Source: Arachis hypogaea (Eukaryota > Streptophyta > Magnoliopsida > Fabales > Fabaceae). From it: a stretch of DNA of 64,000 nucleotides. A program made the translations under genes and the position numbers. The DNA is taken from the NCBI RefSeq assembly GCF_003086295.3, contig NC_092041.1:97675827-97739826 (forward strand), in the 5' to 3' direction. The notes under the pieces were generated by a model. That model was not told the origin of the DNA. It was given only the letters and a program-made list of their open reading frames with translations, and did not search any database. Each line of letters begins with the position of its first letter. Position 1 is the first letter of the stretch. Positions 53,869-64,000 of this stretch are shown here, in pieces.

Positions 53869-54442
53869 GAAACATTGCAAAATCCATCAATCTCAAAAGA
53901 AGAAAAGGTCCTAACTATATCAAGTCAGGATCAAGGATGGATGGTTTCCATAATCAACAACCTCAAGTCTGAAACACTCCACCACAGGAGAGTCACCCTT
54001 CGAACTTACTTACGGAATTAAGGCAATGATCCCAATGGAGATAGAAGAAGGATTCCCCAAAATGATCCTCTACAATGAAGAGGCCAATTCCCAAATTCAA
54101 AGGGAGGAGCTCGACCTACTTCCAAACGTCCGAGAAAGAGCTCGGATTAGAGAGGAAGCGCTAAAGCGTCGAATGGTTTTAAGGTATAATCAGAAGGTAG
54201 TCCAGCAAAGTTTCGCCACCAATGATCTCATCCTAATCCGAAACAACATCGGAGCAGGTCGATCAGGAGAAGGGAAGCTAGCGACTAATTGGAAAGGACC
54301 ATACCAAGTTGTAGAAGTACTGGAAAAATGTTACTATAAGGTGTTCGACCTCGAAGGGCGAGAGCTACCAAGGTCATGGCATGCCTGTAACCTAAGAAGC
54401 GCCAGGCTGAGACCTAAAAAACTGCCCTACCTAGAAGGGTAA
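53869..54442 (+). pseudogene. Tat integrase remnant, catalytic core deleted
   Basis: After the RNase H stop the text reads EEKVLTISSQDQGWMVSIIN and NLKSETL up to about 53977. It then jumps to STTGESPFELTYGIKAMIPM, which belongs to the end of the integrase core, and continues as an open C-terminal domain to 54442 (GKLATNWKGPYQVVEVLEKC, RSWHACNLRSARLRPKKLP). The zinc-binding HHCC part and the DD35E core between these points are missing. The remaining piece is in a different frame from RT. Confidence 0.85.
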
Positions 54443-55543
54443 GTACTCACTTGATATACTCTTATATCTCTATCTCTTATTATTTTAAAAGTTCCTAGAT
54501 TCCCTAAAAATTTTCCTACCAAAACGCATTAATCTAAGCTCACAAAACGCAAAAATTCATCATCTGATTACGAAGAGGTCGACAAGGTGAAAACCAAATT
54601 CATCGTCCGATTACAAAGATGTCGGCAAGGTGAAAGCGTAGAACCATATTAATGCAAGAAATTATAAAAAGTAACCATAGAAAGTGACCTGACGAGGTCT
54701 GACTAAAAATGGATTACTAAAAATAACTTGAGAAGACCCGACAGAGAAGTCAGACCAGTGAAAGGATCACTAAAAAGGGACAAAGACAACAAAGGCCAAA
54801 GAAAGGCCAGGAATGATTTGCTGAAAGGTACGAAGTCTTGAAAAAGACACTACTTAAAAAGCAAACGCACAAAGCCAAAACGGCGCTAAAAAGTCTTCCA
54901 AACAAACTATAAAGAAAAGGTTCCTCCTCGGAACACTACCTAAAAAGTTATTGGAATATGACTAAAAATCCCGGATAGTAAAGCCAGACAGGTCGACATC
55001 AACTAAAGAAGAGGCGCAACCCAATGAAACAAGTACGACTTCGAGAAAAGAACAAGTCAAAAGCCAAAAAGGTTGAAAACAACTTAAGGCTCAAAAGTGT
55101 TTAGCTAAAAAGGGAACAACTCCGCTCAAAGAAGGCACGATCTCAAAACAGGGCTACAAATGTCGTTCGAAACTAAAAGAGTTCTATGTAAAGAACACTA
55201 AAAAGTTATCGGACAAGTCACTAAAAGCCCGGAACCAAGCCGCAAAGATAATTTTGCCTAAAGTAAAGGGTTGACAAGTAACAACTCAAAGCAAGGCATG
55301 ATCCAACAGGCAAAAGGAAAGTAAATGAGCCTTCAAAGTCCTCGCACATTCCCAAAAAAGCGCAAACGCGCGCTACAATTAAAAAAGAAAGAAAGAAACG
55401 CTTCGCATTCAAGCAGAAGCAATCCCAACAAGATTTATACAAGAGATCGACCAAAAAGCGAATGCTCGAGCACGACTTCCTCAAAAGGGTCGAAGTCTAA
55501 AAGGCACGGCCTTAAGGGAAAGATCAAACTCGAGCAGGGGCAC
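54443..55543 (+). other. 3' non-coding region of the Tat element
   Basis: No gene. Repeats of the type GATTACGAAGAGGTCGACAA and related A-rich text occur. It ends with CTCGAGCAGGGGCAC, the purine tract before the LTR. Confidence 0.65.
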
Positions 55544-55633
55544 TGTTCACACCCTGGATCGAGTTAGACGATCCAGGTCGGACGAAGACAGAAAACGGCC
55601 GACCTCTTATAAGGTTGGTCGTCACCACCTCTT
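55544..55633 (+). repeat. 3' LTR of the Tat element, first ~90 bp only
   Basis: TGTTCACACCCTGG onward matches 49435 until GGTTGGTCGTCACC, then switches to TAF2 exon sequence. ACCTCTT (55627-55633) can be read as LTR or as TAF2, so it is a microhomology at the junction. Confidence 0.85.
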
Positions 55634-58600
55634 AAGGAAGGCTCCTCCTGAACGTATTTGATAAATAGAAGTAATGCTGCATCAATGCCTTTCAAGTGGA
55701 ATTCAAGATCAAGGAGGGCTCTGCTGGCTTCATGCGAACTTGCCACATTGCCTTCAAATCCCTAAAAGGCTTCACAATTTCATACACACGATCCTGTCGA
55801 AATCTCAAGTGTTAAATATTTTCAGTCCTCCTTTGGATAAAAGAAGTGAAGAGTAATAAGAAAACACTTACAAGAGGAATGAACCCTGACAGCTTTAGAG
55901 CAATCTGAGCCAATGTCCGGATACAACTGATAGTCAATATTCCATTGTAGCTAGGCATGAGGCTGGCACAAAATACTTTAAGAATGTAAAATATCCTTAA
56001 AAGTAACATGGATAAATCCAACCTACTCATAAAGAGATGTGGCATTCTACCACAGCCGGTCAATGCGTTTAAGAAGTGATGCCAATAGAAGGATACTCTG
56101 TCATCAAGAAGTCAGAAAAGAAGAAATTGTTAAAATTAACTAGCCTAATGTTTACAGATATTATTAGGAAAAAAAGTGAGAGCCTTGAAAGATCAACAAT
56201 AATGCACACACTAAGTCGATCAACCTATGCAATGATTATTAGTGTTCATTTGCGAATTCTGATTCCTACTATAAACTAAAAGCGAGGATTATTCTGGAAA
56301 AGAAACTAATTTGGGATAAACTATACTTAAATAAAGTGTTTGTTTGGGCGCCATTATTTTGATAAAAAAAATTTTTTTCAATGAAAAAATTTTTTTTATT
56401 TATTTTTTAGCGTGTTTGGCAAATTTCGAATAGTAAAAGTAAAAGCACTAGAAAAATCAGAAAAATATATTTTTTTGAAAAGTTGTAATTTTCATCTTTT
56501 TTTAAAAGATCTTTTTTCCTTAAAAAAAAGATGTTTTTCATGTAATGAATAAACAAAAAAGTACTTTTATATTGTTATATCCAAACATAATTGATAGATA
56601 AAAATTTTTTTTGTATAAGATATCCAAACATAAAATTACTTTTACTTTTCCATAAGATCTTTTAAAAAAAGATAACTCGAAAAAAAATCTTTTCTTAGAA
56701 ACTCACCCAAACAAGCCTAAAAAAAAAATAAAATGCTTTGATAAAAAGAAATAAATTATGGTCCAAAATTATAGTTTTAAGCTAAAAATAATACCTCTAA
56801 TAATGGTAAGGAATTTTTTGAAAAATTTAATTATAAGCAAAAGCTAGTTATTTTAGAATTATGATATTTTTATTACCAAACTAAATAAGTATCAAATCTT
56901 ATGAAATATAAACAAATAGTTTCTTTTCCTTTAATGTATTATGCAACTTTTTTCACACCCCACTACAAGATTACTTTAAACTTAATATTTTAAAACAATA
57001 ATTGATTTTCACGCAAACAATAGAAGTGCTTAAGTTTATAGATAGTAAAAGTAACAAATGATACGATGTAAGCTCAACTAATCCAAACAGGTAATCATGG
57101 AAGTGCAAGAGTAACAGTCCATGAACCTGTTTCCCAAATTCAAGCTCGCCAATCGACTGAACCAATGCAGCAAGCCAGAAGACATCTGAGTAAGGGTTCC
57201 CATTGTTGTCATTGTACTGTAAAGTTTAGGAGAGAAATGACATCAACAATGAAGCTACAAACTTTTATATAAACCAAAAGAAAGTACACTTTCAAAAAGT
57301 GTCATTGCCCACACAACTTGCATCATGAAACCAAAGAAGAATTATTAACAATAGAACTAGAAATAACAAAAAATGATTCAGTACAACAGCTTTAAAGAGC
57401 AAAGAATAGATATAATTAACATAAGTTAAAATGATTTCATTTGTTGGCAACCTCTATGCCTGCAAAGACACAGATAATATCGACAATTAATACTCAATTT
57501 AACTCCCATCAAATTGGAGAATACAGTTCAGTTCATACAAATTTCCTTGTTTTCATGATTATGAGTCTATCTTATCAAGAATTCAAGATACTCAGAGGAA
57601 TATATATTATATGATAAAATAAACCATAAATAACCGAGCTTTCAAAAGTTCTTTTTACATAATTGCTTAAGTAAGCTATCCCCCAAACTGGCCTTTGGCT
57701 GTACAGCCAAATAGATCGGAAAAATTTTTTTGAACATTTGACAAGATGTATACATGCCACTTAAAAACTATCATTGAATACACAAACTTCTAGGTGATAA
57801 AAGGAGCGTTTAAAGAAAGGAAACAATATTTAGTTGCGTTTTCACACATAATAATTGACCAAAAAAAAGAAATGACGAAGATTTATATTCTGCAATTCTC
57901 AACACATTGAAACAAATACAAAGACACAAGTATTGGAAATCAACAAGTGTATAATTATTAGAATTCTTATCCCCAATAACAATGTTCAACAAGAATGGCA
58001 CAGATTTTTTTTTAACATTGACACTACTATAAAGTAGGGATGTCAAAGATGTAGGGAAAGAGAATTAGAAGATTTGTCCCATTCCAATTAAAGATTTTCC
58101 CTTTTTATCTATTGTCTCTATAAAATAGAATAATTGAAAGACAGGATCTTGTAATAGATCAATGATGAGATGCACTTAGCAAGTGTGGATATTACAACAT
58201 TTTTAACATAATCCCTTAGCTAAACCAGCAATACTTATCATTGTTGTTTAAGCCTAGTTTAATTAAAAAATATACATGATCGTATTGGATGAAATCCCAT
58301 CATATGAAATATTAAAACTCCACAAACGGTTCAGACTAGGCTAGAGTAAAACCATGACAATAATAGAGCAGTAACAAATCTCAACTGTTCATAAATTAAA
58401 TAACTTTGAAAAATAAATTGACATGGGCTTAATCCTTACCCACATCTGTACTGGTTGATTAAAATGAATCTCAGCAAGGTAAAGATGTCAGAAACTAAAA
58501 AACAAAATAAGAAATAAAAAATATAAAAAAGGGAACCCAAGATACCTGGAGCGTACATCCATGGAAGGTACATCACCATTATCATCAGAACCATCTAGTT

Positions 58601-60953
58601 TTAGACCTTTCTTAGGCTTCTGAAAACGTCTAGCAGCAAGTAAAATCTCATCAGAATATTCTTCCTTTTATTATAGGAAAATCTCATCCTTAGCAATAGC
58701 AAACAGTAACTCATCAGAATATGAATAAAGGAATCATAGCGAAAATGAAATATAAAAAGGAATAAGTGAATCATTATTTTATACCTTAAAATAGGGCATC
58801 CACATGAACCAACCCACCGAGGGAAGAAATCTTTAAGAAATGGTCGTTCAAGATTTCCAACCTTATTGGCAAAATGCCGAAACTGCATATCAAAACATAC
58901 CAGTATACTAAATTCAACTGACCTAGAACTCATTATTTGTAAATGAAGTAATCTTTAAACACATCTAAATCTAGAAAAGGTTTTTAGAATTTCATGGTTT
59001 AATGTACCAGAAGCAATTACCTCCTTAGTACTAAGAGTCTTCACAGAACGTGTTTCATCTTGAGCACGAGAAACTACTGTTTGCAAAATCTGAAAATTTT
59101 TAAACAAACAGAAACAGTAATAGTAATCGTCAAACCCCTCATTCAATATTAAAAAATTAAAACACAAGCTAAAAAAGATGCAGATTATGAATAATGGGAG
59201 GTGAGAAATGCAAGGAACTACAAGTAAAGATAAAAGGTCACCCTGGACACACAACCTATCCTAGCTTATATATAACTTCAGGACATATGCATACTGATTT
59301 CATCTGTTTCAGTATTTTACTACAAACATCCACACAAGCTCTTCTTTTGGGTGAAATCTTTTGAAAATGATCTATGTTGTGGGCAAGCAGGCCTTCAGCA
59401 AGATCCCATCCCCCCAGACTAGGAAGGCACATGGGTAGTGTTTATTGGGGAGAGCTGCTTCGGGCAACTATATCGGGTCAAGTACTATGGAATATGGTAA
59501 AACATAATGAGTAAAGCACTATTCAGAAGCACAAGTTGAGAAATGCCAAGGAATCTCACTCTACGGAAAGATTCAAGACCCATCTGCTTTTCCAGCATCT
59601 GAAGAATTGCCACCTGAACAAAATATGAAGCATGTGTTACAATACTAAACAATCAAACACAATGTTGTATTGGTGAAATGCTATATGATTAAACGGGATT
59701 AAAGTGTGTATTTTCATTAATTGTCTTGTCTCAGCTCAATATGCTAGGTAAATAAATTAGCCTTTGTACAGATCAGACTATCCCAAAAGTTAACACAAAC
59801 CTTGTATCTACGATACCGCGCCTCATTATTGCCCAAATATTTCTTAATAAAAAATCTGTCAAGAAACCAAAAAGCCCGTCCAAAAGCCATTCTGAAAATA
59901 AGCATTCAACCATAAGTTGGAGAAAACAGGTTTTCTACAAAATTGACAAAGAATCAAAAACTGAACAAGCAATAGGACAATATTTAGTAAGTACTAAGTT
60001 ACCATCACTGGTCCCTCGGGAGTGATATATACACCAAACCATTGTCTTGCAAGAGCATATGCAAGTTTTATCCTTGTATCAATAGTCTGTCAGAACAAAC
60101 ACTAGTGCTGATCAATAAGCATGCAAAACAGCCAAACTTCATGCAGGAAATTCACGTGTGAAAGGAAAAACAGTTCACCATTCCCTCAAAAGAATCTGAT
60201 TAAAAAAAAAGGAATAAAAGAAGTATAATAGTAAGCTAACCTGGTCGATAAGCTTTTCATAAAACAAAACTTGAGAACTAAATATATTCATAGATGCTCC
60301 TAAACTCATTGAAGAAACTGCCATGTCTGGCTCTATGAAAACTTGTTTATAAGAGTTAAATGGAAGTCTCCAGAAAGATAATCCTTATAGCAGCTGCTTG
60401 CCAATAAAATAAAAACATCCAATCATTATACAAATTAAAAAACTATATATATTTCAGGCAAGAAAATTGCAAGTATTGCAAGTTAAACCTGAAGGCGCTA
60501 TGAAAATATTCCACTGTATTCCGCATCTTTGACAGATTAGGTAGCAAACACATGTGATATAAGACTGAATTGGTGATCAGGAAGAATTTCAAATTTATAT
60601 ACATATGTTTTCCAAGGAGGATTATCCTTGCTTAAAACCTGAACAAGAAAGGAGATTCAAACATACAAATTTAACAGTGCAACGCATACAAGATAGAGAT
60701 AGTTTCTTCAAACAAAGGAAGACAATTTCGAGTGAAATCTAGGAAGAAGGGATCATCTAAAACATAAAAGGTCAGAGAACAGGTTATCATGTATAGTTAT
60801 CTCATTGAATGAACTAGCAGTTTAGTTTGTCTTTTCTTTTCCATTCTGTCTATTAATTGGAGAAGTAATAATCCATAAATTATTAAGTGGAATGACTGGA
60901 ACATCCAATTTATATACATATGTTTTCCGAGGAGGATTATCCTTGCTTAAAAC
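55627..60953 (-). pseudogene. TAF2: TAF2 (TFIID subunit 2) pseudogene, intron-containing, both ends missing
   Basis: Exon pieces on the minus strand, 5' to 3': 60953-60900 and 60638-60489 (SKDNPP-KTYVYK, FEILPDHQFSLISH), 60396-60241 (QVFIEPDMAVSSMSLGASMN), 60086-60003 ([20 protein letters not shown]), 59891-59801 (LGNNEARYRRYK), 59613-59560 (VAILQMLEKQMGLESFRR), 59089-59021 (ILQTVVSRAQDETRS), 58882-58785 ([20 protein letters not shown]), ~58694-58546 (FSYNKRKN then [20 protein letters not shown]), ~58488-58436 (YLAEIHFNQPVQMW), 57216-57127 ([20 protein letters not shown]), 55962-55872 ([20 protein letters not shown]), 55793-55627 ([20 protein letters not shown]). The order matches plant TAF2, and splice sites are mostly AG/GT. 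Frameshifts, missing exons and lost ends make it non-functional. TAF2 is the aminopeptidase-like TFIID subunit. Confidence 0.9.
56335..56718. mobile_element. MITE in a TAF2 pseudogene intron
   Basis: Ends GTGTTTGTTTGGG and CCCAAACAAGCCT are inverted (10 of the last 13 positions pair). The interior is A/T-rich with AAAAGATCTTTT-type inverted motifs. TTGTTTGGG ends are common in legume MITEs. A similar left end (GTTTGTTTGGATG) is seen at about 15186 without a clear right end. Confidence 0.6.
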
Positions 60954-61174
60954 CTGAACAAGAAAGGAGATTCAAACATACAAATTTAACAGTGCAACGC
61001 ATACAAGATAGAGATAGTTTCTTCAAACAAAGGAAGACAATTTCGAGTGAAATCTAGGAAGAAGGGATCATCTAAAACATAAAAGGTCAGAGAACAGGGT
61101 ATCATGTATAGTTATCTCATTGAATGAACTAGCAGTTTGTCTTTTCTTTTCCATTCTGTCTATTAATTGGAGAA
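60592..61174. repeat. Partial tandem duplication in the TAF2 pseudogene
   Basis: 60592-60864 and 60907-61174 are direct copies, differing by a 5 bp deletion and a few substitutions, with 42 bp between. Each holds the exon start SKDNPP-KTYVYK and the upstream intron. The left copy runs on to FEILPDHQ; the right copy reads KLDVPV and then leaves the gene, so the normal exon was split between them. Confidence 0.9.
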
Positions 61175-61716
61175 TTTTCGGATGCGATAGTTTTGGAGAA
61201 ATGAAGAGAGAGAAAGTGTGTGTGATAGAGAGAGAGAGAGAGACTAAGTGAGAGAATCTGAATCTGTATTACGATTATTGTTACTTTGTCTTGTGCTCGG
61301 TTCACTCTATATATAAAAGTACAGCTCAGGGGCAGAGAAGTCATTCCAATCTTAAGTTAGTTTCACTTTCTCTAACTGATCTAATTCTGAACTGCCTACA
61401 CCTTCTAGAACTAAGGCTCAGCTCACTCAATTATGATGTAAGGCTTTTTTACAATTTTAATCATTGTAGTTCTGGTCTAAGGTAGCATCAACCAAAGAAA
61501 AATATCAACAGAAATAACATTCTTTTCCATCAATTGTTGGAGAAAACGAAATCTCACTTTCCCCTTTTATTTGTGTGTCATGGAAGCTGTACACAGAGTG
61601 TTAAGCTGCTTCATAATATTGTGAAAGCTAAATGTGATCTTCAAAGGCAAGAGAAAAATCATGAAACTAAAAAAGGCATGCCCCATAGGAACCACAGTTT
61701 AATAAATCCTCAACCC
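61175..61716. other. Intergenic DNA with a GA microsatellite
   Basis: (GA)n at 61228-61244. TTTATATATAG on the minus strand (61304-61314) is TATA-like but has no gene behind it. No coding region was supported. Confidence 0.5.
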
Positions 61717-61789
61717 TGCGGTGAGCATGGATTGAACATGCAACCTTCAGATCTTCAATCTGACGCTCTCCCAACTAAGCTATCACCGC
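61717..61789 (-). tRNA. tRNA-Phe(GAA)-like gene, divergent
   Basis: The minus strand gives exactly 73 nt with a full cloverleaf: acceptor GCGGTGA/TCACCGC (7 of 7), D stem GCTT/GAGC (one T-G), anticodon stem TCAGA/TCTGA with loop TTGAAGA, T arm GCATG-TTCAATC-CATGC and discriminator A. The A box TAGCTTAGTTGG fits; the B box has A at position 57, which is allowed. Compared with the plant tRNA-Phe I remember, there are about eight changes, several C-to-T or G-to-A at former CpG sites. No T-run follows within 30 bp; the first is about 40 bp downstream. It may be a recent pseudogene or a working variant. Confidence 0.75.
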
Positions 61790-62689
61790 AATTAATGCAC
61801 CACCAGCAGTGCAGGGTTGTATTCTGAGTGAAGGTAACCCATAAATCATACACCACCCAGAGTTATACCATGATGACGATTTGTTTAGAACATATTATCC
61901 CAAGAAAAAGGAAAACAAGAAAGAAGAAAGAATGAAGGTTGTACTCAATCCAATCCAAATAGGAAGAGGAGAAAAATGAAAATCTGTAGTCTCAATCCTC
62001 AGATTTTTTATATCAGGCAATCCACAATCCAACATATACGATTACATGCATCTCATGACAGATTATAGTTCCTTCTTAAAGCTGAAATTCCATCTTAAAG
62101 CTATTTCAAGAATCTAATAAACAAATATTGAAAGGTTGGAGAACCACAATTACAAAACAAAGTTCCAGCAGCATATTTCCCTGTCGTACCAGACACATCA
62201 TAAAATTCAACGCAATTAGGTTGCGGAAAAGTGTCCTCACTCATCACCGTATGAATGGAAGAAACAATTCCAACACCTAATGATAACCAACTACTATCAT
62301 ATGTACTTAAGTTTATCCCATTTTACAAATCTTAGGTTCTTTCAATGAAGCCTACAACTATGGCAACAAAGCCTTTTTTCAACTAGGTAGGTACAGGTGA
62401 CTACATAAACTAAATGACGTCTTTTGTGTCCTAGCACTGAAAGTCAACTTGATTAAAAACTGAACAGTCATGAATTTTTGTCCTTATACTCACATCTCTG
62501 CCAATGACTCAAAATAATTGACTTTGTTGCATACTGTGTGGGTCCACACACTCACAAAATTCACCAATGCATGTCCATTAAACATTCTTAACAATACTCC
62601 TCAGATGAAGTTTATTCCTAGAATTTGTTTGATCATAGTCATATCCCTTTCCATTGTAACCATATTTCATATGCAGATAATAATACTGA
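61790..62689. other. Intergenic DNA, no gene seen
   Basis: AT-rich. Frames here (for example 62518-62718) lack domains. It ends where FLS2-like homology begins. Confidence 0.5.
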
Positions 62690-64000
62690 GTTCTTGGAGG
62701 TTGAAACTGGCATCGTGAAAAGCTTTCAAGGACTCCATTTCCCTTGACCCAAATGAAACACTTGCAGATTGGATTGAAATCCACCCTCATTGCAACTGAT
62801 CTAGCATTCAATGTGACCCTTCTTCAAGCCTTCAAGTTCTTGATACTTCAAATTCATTTACTGGTCATATTTCTTACCAGTTAAGTCATTGCACTCAACT
62901 CACTCAGCTTAGTCTCTTTGAGAATTCTCTCTCAAGTCCAATCCCTCCGGCGTTAGGAAACTTGAAAAGATTGCAGTATTTGGATTAGGAACTAACTTCT
63001 TGAATGGAACCCTTCCTGAGAGCATATTCAACATCATTTGAGTTGTATGAAAATCAAGTGAAATTCTTCCAGACACATTGATGTGCTTCATAATTTGAAA
63101 TTTTTAATCTTGAACTACAACCATTACATGGATCCATCCCTACTAGCATTATCAATTGTACTATCCTGGTAAATGTAAGTTTATCTTTAAATTCATTCAC
63201 TGACAAAATTTCTTAGGGCTTTTTTAGGATGGCTAATCTTACTTTCAAACCTGGCATTCAAAACAATATCAGTTGAGATAACGGATTCTATCTCATATCC
63301 TTATATGTTTTCATGATAACAAGCTTCATGGTTCATTCCAAGAAGCATTGGGAAGCTTAATAAGCTTGTGATGTTGGATCTCTCTCACAACCACCTCAGA
63401 GGATCAATTCCTAGTGATGTCATTCATTGCACACTTCAAACACAAGCAGATGTATCTCAAACTTTCTTACAACAACTTTGCTGGAAGTCTTTCAATTTTC
63501 AAAGGAGTTGGGCATGTTGGAAATGGTACAGGCCATTGATATTTCAAACAATTATCTTTGAGGTGTCAATCCCAAGAGAATTTCCAAGTGCAGATATCTG
63601 TTCAATCGATTTTTCCAGAAATAAGATTTCAGGTCTGATTTCGATAGAAGGTTTTAGTCACATGGACTTGCTTGAAAACTTGAACCTTTTAAGAAACCAT
63701 ATAGATGGTCAAATCCCTGAAGTCTTGGCACAACTTGTCAACTTGAGCATCTCGCATCCATAGATCTTTCTTAGAATAACTTGAAGGGAACACAATTCCT
63801 CATCGCTTTGCCAATCTCTCCAAGCAAATGTTAACTTGAAGGCCCTGAGGCTGAGCCAACGAATGGAACATTTTCACATATCAATGCATCTAATATGAAG
63901 GGAAATCAGAATCTTTGTGGAGCAAAATTCTTAAGGCCATGCAGAGAAGGTAATAATCATGTTCTATCCAAGAAGAGCACAGCTACTAGTGCTTGTGACT
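62690..64000 (+). pseudogene. FLS2: FLS2-like LRR receptor kinase pseudogene (runs off the right edge)
   Basis: N-terminal LRR cap: KAFKDSISLDPNETLADW and EIHPHCN followed by TGA where the family has Trp (about 62717-62805). LRR pieces: SLQVLDTSNSFTGHISYQLS, THCTQLTQLSLFENSL-like text, IPPALGNLKRLQYLD (to about 62989), GSIPTSIINCTILVNVSLSL (63130-63185), LVMLDLSHNHLRGSIPSDVI (63365-63425), ISGLISIEGFSHMDLLENLN (63630-63690). The ectodomain end SNMKGNQNLCGAKFLRPCRE is at 63890-63950. The order follows FLS2, the flagellin receptor, but many of its 28 LRRs are missing and stops and frameshifts are frequent. The kinase part would lie beyond the edge. Confidence 0.85.

Larger units (their letters stand above)
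49435..55633 (+). mobile_element. Tat-like Ty3 element with integrase core deleted
   Basis: 5' LTR 49435-49968, primer site from 49969, gag-protease ORF, RT-RNase H ORF, an integrase remnant, a non-coding 3' region and a 3' LTR truncated at about 55633. Only one stop separates gag-pro from pol, so apart from the integrase deletion and the LTR loss this is the best preserved element in the window. The 3' LTR breaks into a TAF2 pseudogene exon. Confidence 0.9.

Noticed and set aside
61129..61344. Minus-strand ORF as TAF2 5' exon
   Set aside because: Only its last residues overlap the duplicated segment; the rest is a GA/CT microsatellite translation.

Overview
This is a repeat-rich dicot nuclear window, most probably from a legume. 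Peanut (Arachis) is my best guess from the LTR families and the CpG-rich ACGCGT clusters, but that is recognition from memory, not proof. I see no intact protein-coding host gene. About three quarters of the window is nested LTR retrotransposons. The rest is AT-rich intergenic DNA with small DNA transposons and relics of four plant genes: HSP90, an X8/callose-binding-type protein, TAF2 and an FLS2-like receptor kinase.

Layout, left to right. (1) 1-7213: 3' part of a plus-strand Athila-like Ty3 element with gag-protease, an acidic accessory ORF and a 2.3 kb LTR that holds ten long palindromes. (2) 7214-8728: 3' end and LTR of a Tat-like element, then ATT-rich DNA, a second palindrome array (9423-9633) and two copies of a 460 bp repeat carrying a tRNA-like core. 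(3) 12.0-19.0 kb: AT-rich DNA with an X8-type fragment, a LINE scrap, two CACTA-like elements (one carrying an HSP90 fragment) and a MITE. (4) 19022-26560: minus-strand Copia element with TSD TCTTT, split by a 1583 bp solo LTR with its own TSD AATAT. (5) 28229-33762: plus-strand Copia element whose 3' LTR stops inside a (TA)n tract. (6) 33763-44036: two minus-strand Athila-like units in tandem that share one LTR, inserted into (7) 44037-47545, a decayed minus-strand Tat element. (8) 49435-55633: plus-strand Tat element with gag and RT-RNase H nearly open but the integrase core deleted; its 3' LTR breaks off inside (9) a minus-strand TAF2 pseudogene, 55627-60953. (10) A tRNA-Phe(GAA)-like gene lies at 61717-61789. 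(11) An FLS2-like LRR receptor kinase pseudogene starts near 62690 and runs off the right edge.

The nesting gives a relative order of events. The solo LTR is younger than the Copia it splits, and the Athila tandem is younger than the Tat copy it interrupts. The TAF2 relic keeps introns, so it is a decayed genomic duplicate and not a retrocopy. I found no new functional system. The most distinctive signals are the palindrome arrays in LTRs, the LTR-sharing tandem, the HSP90 capture and the folded but divergent tRNA-Phe.
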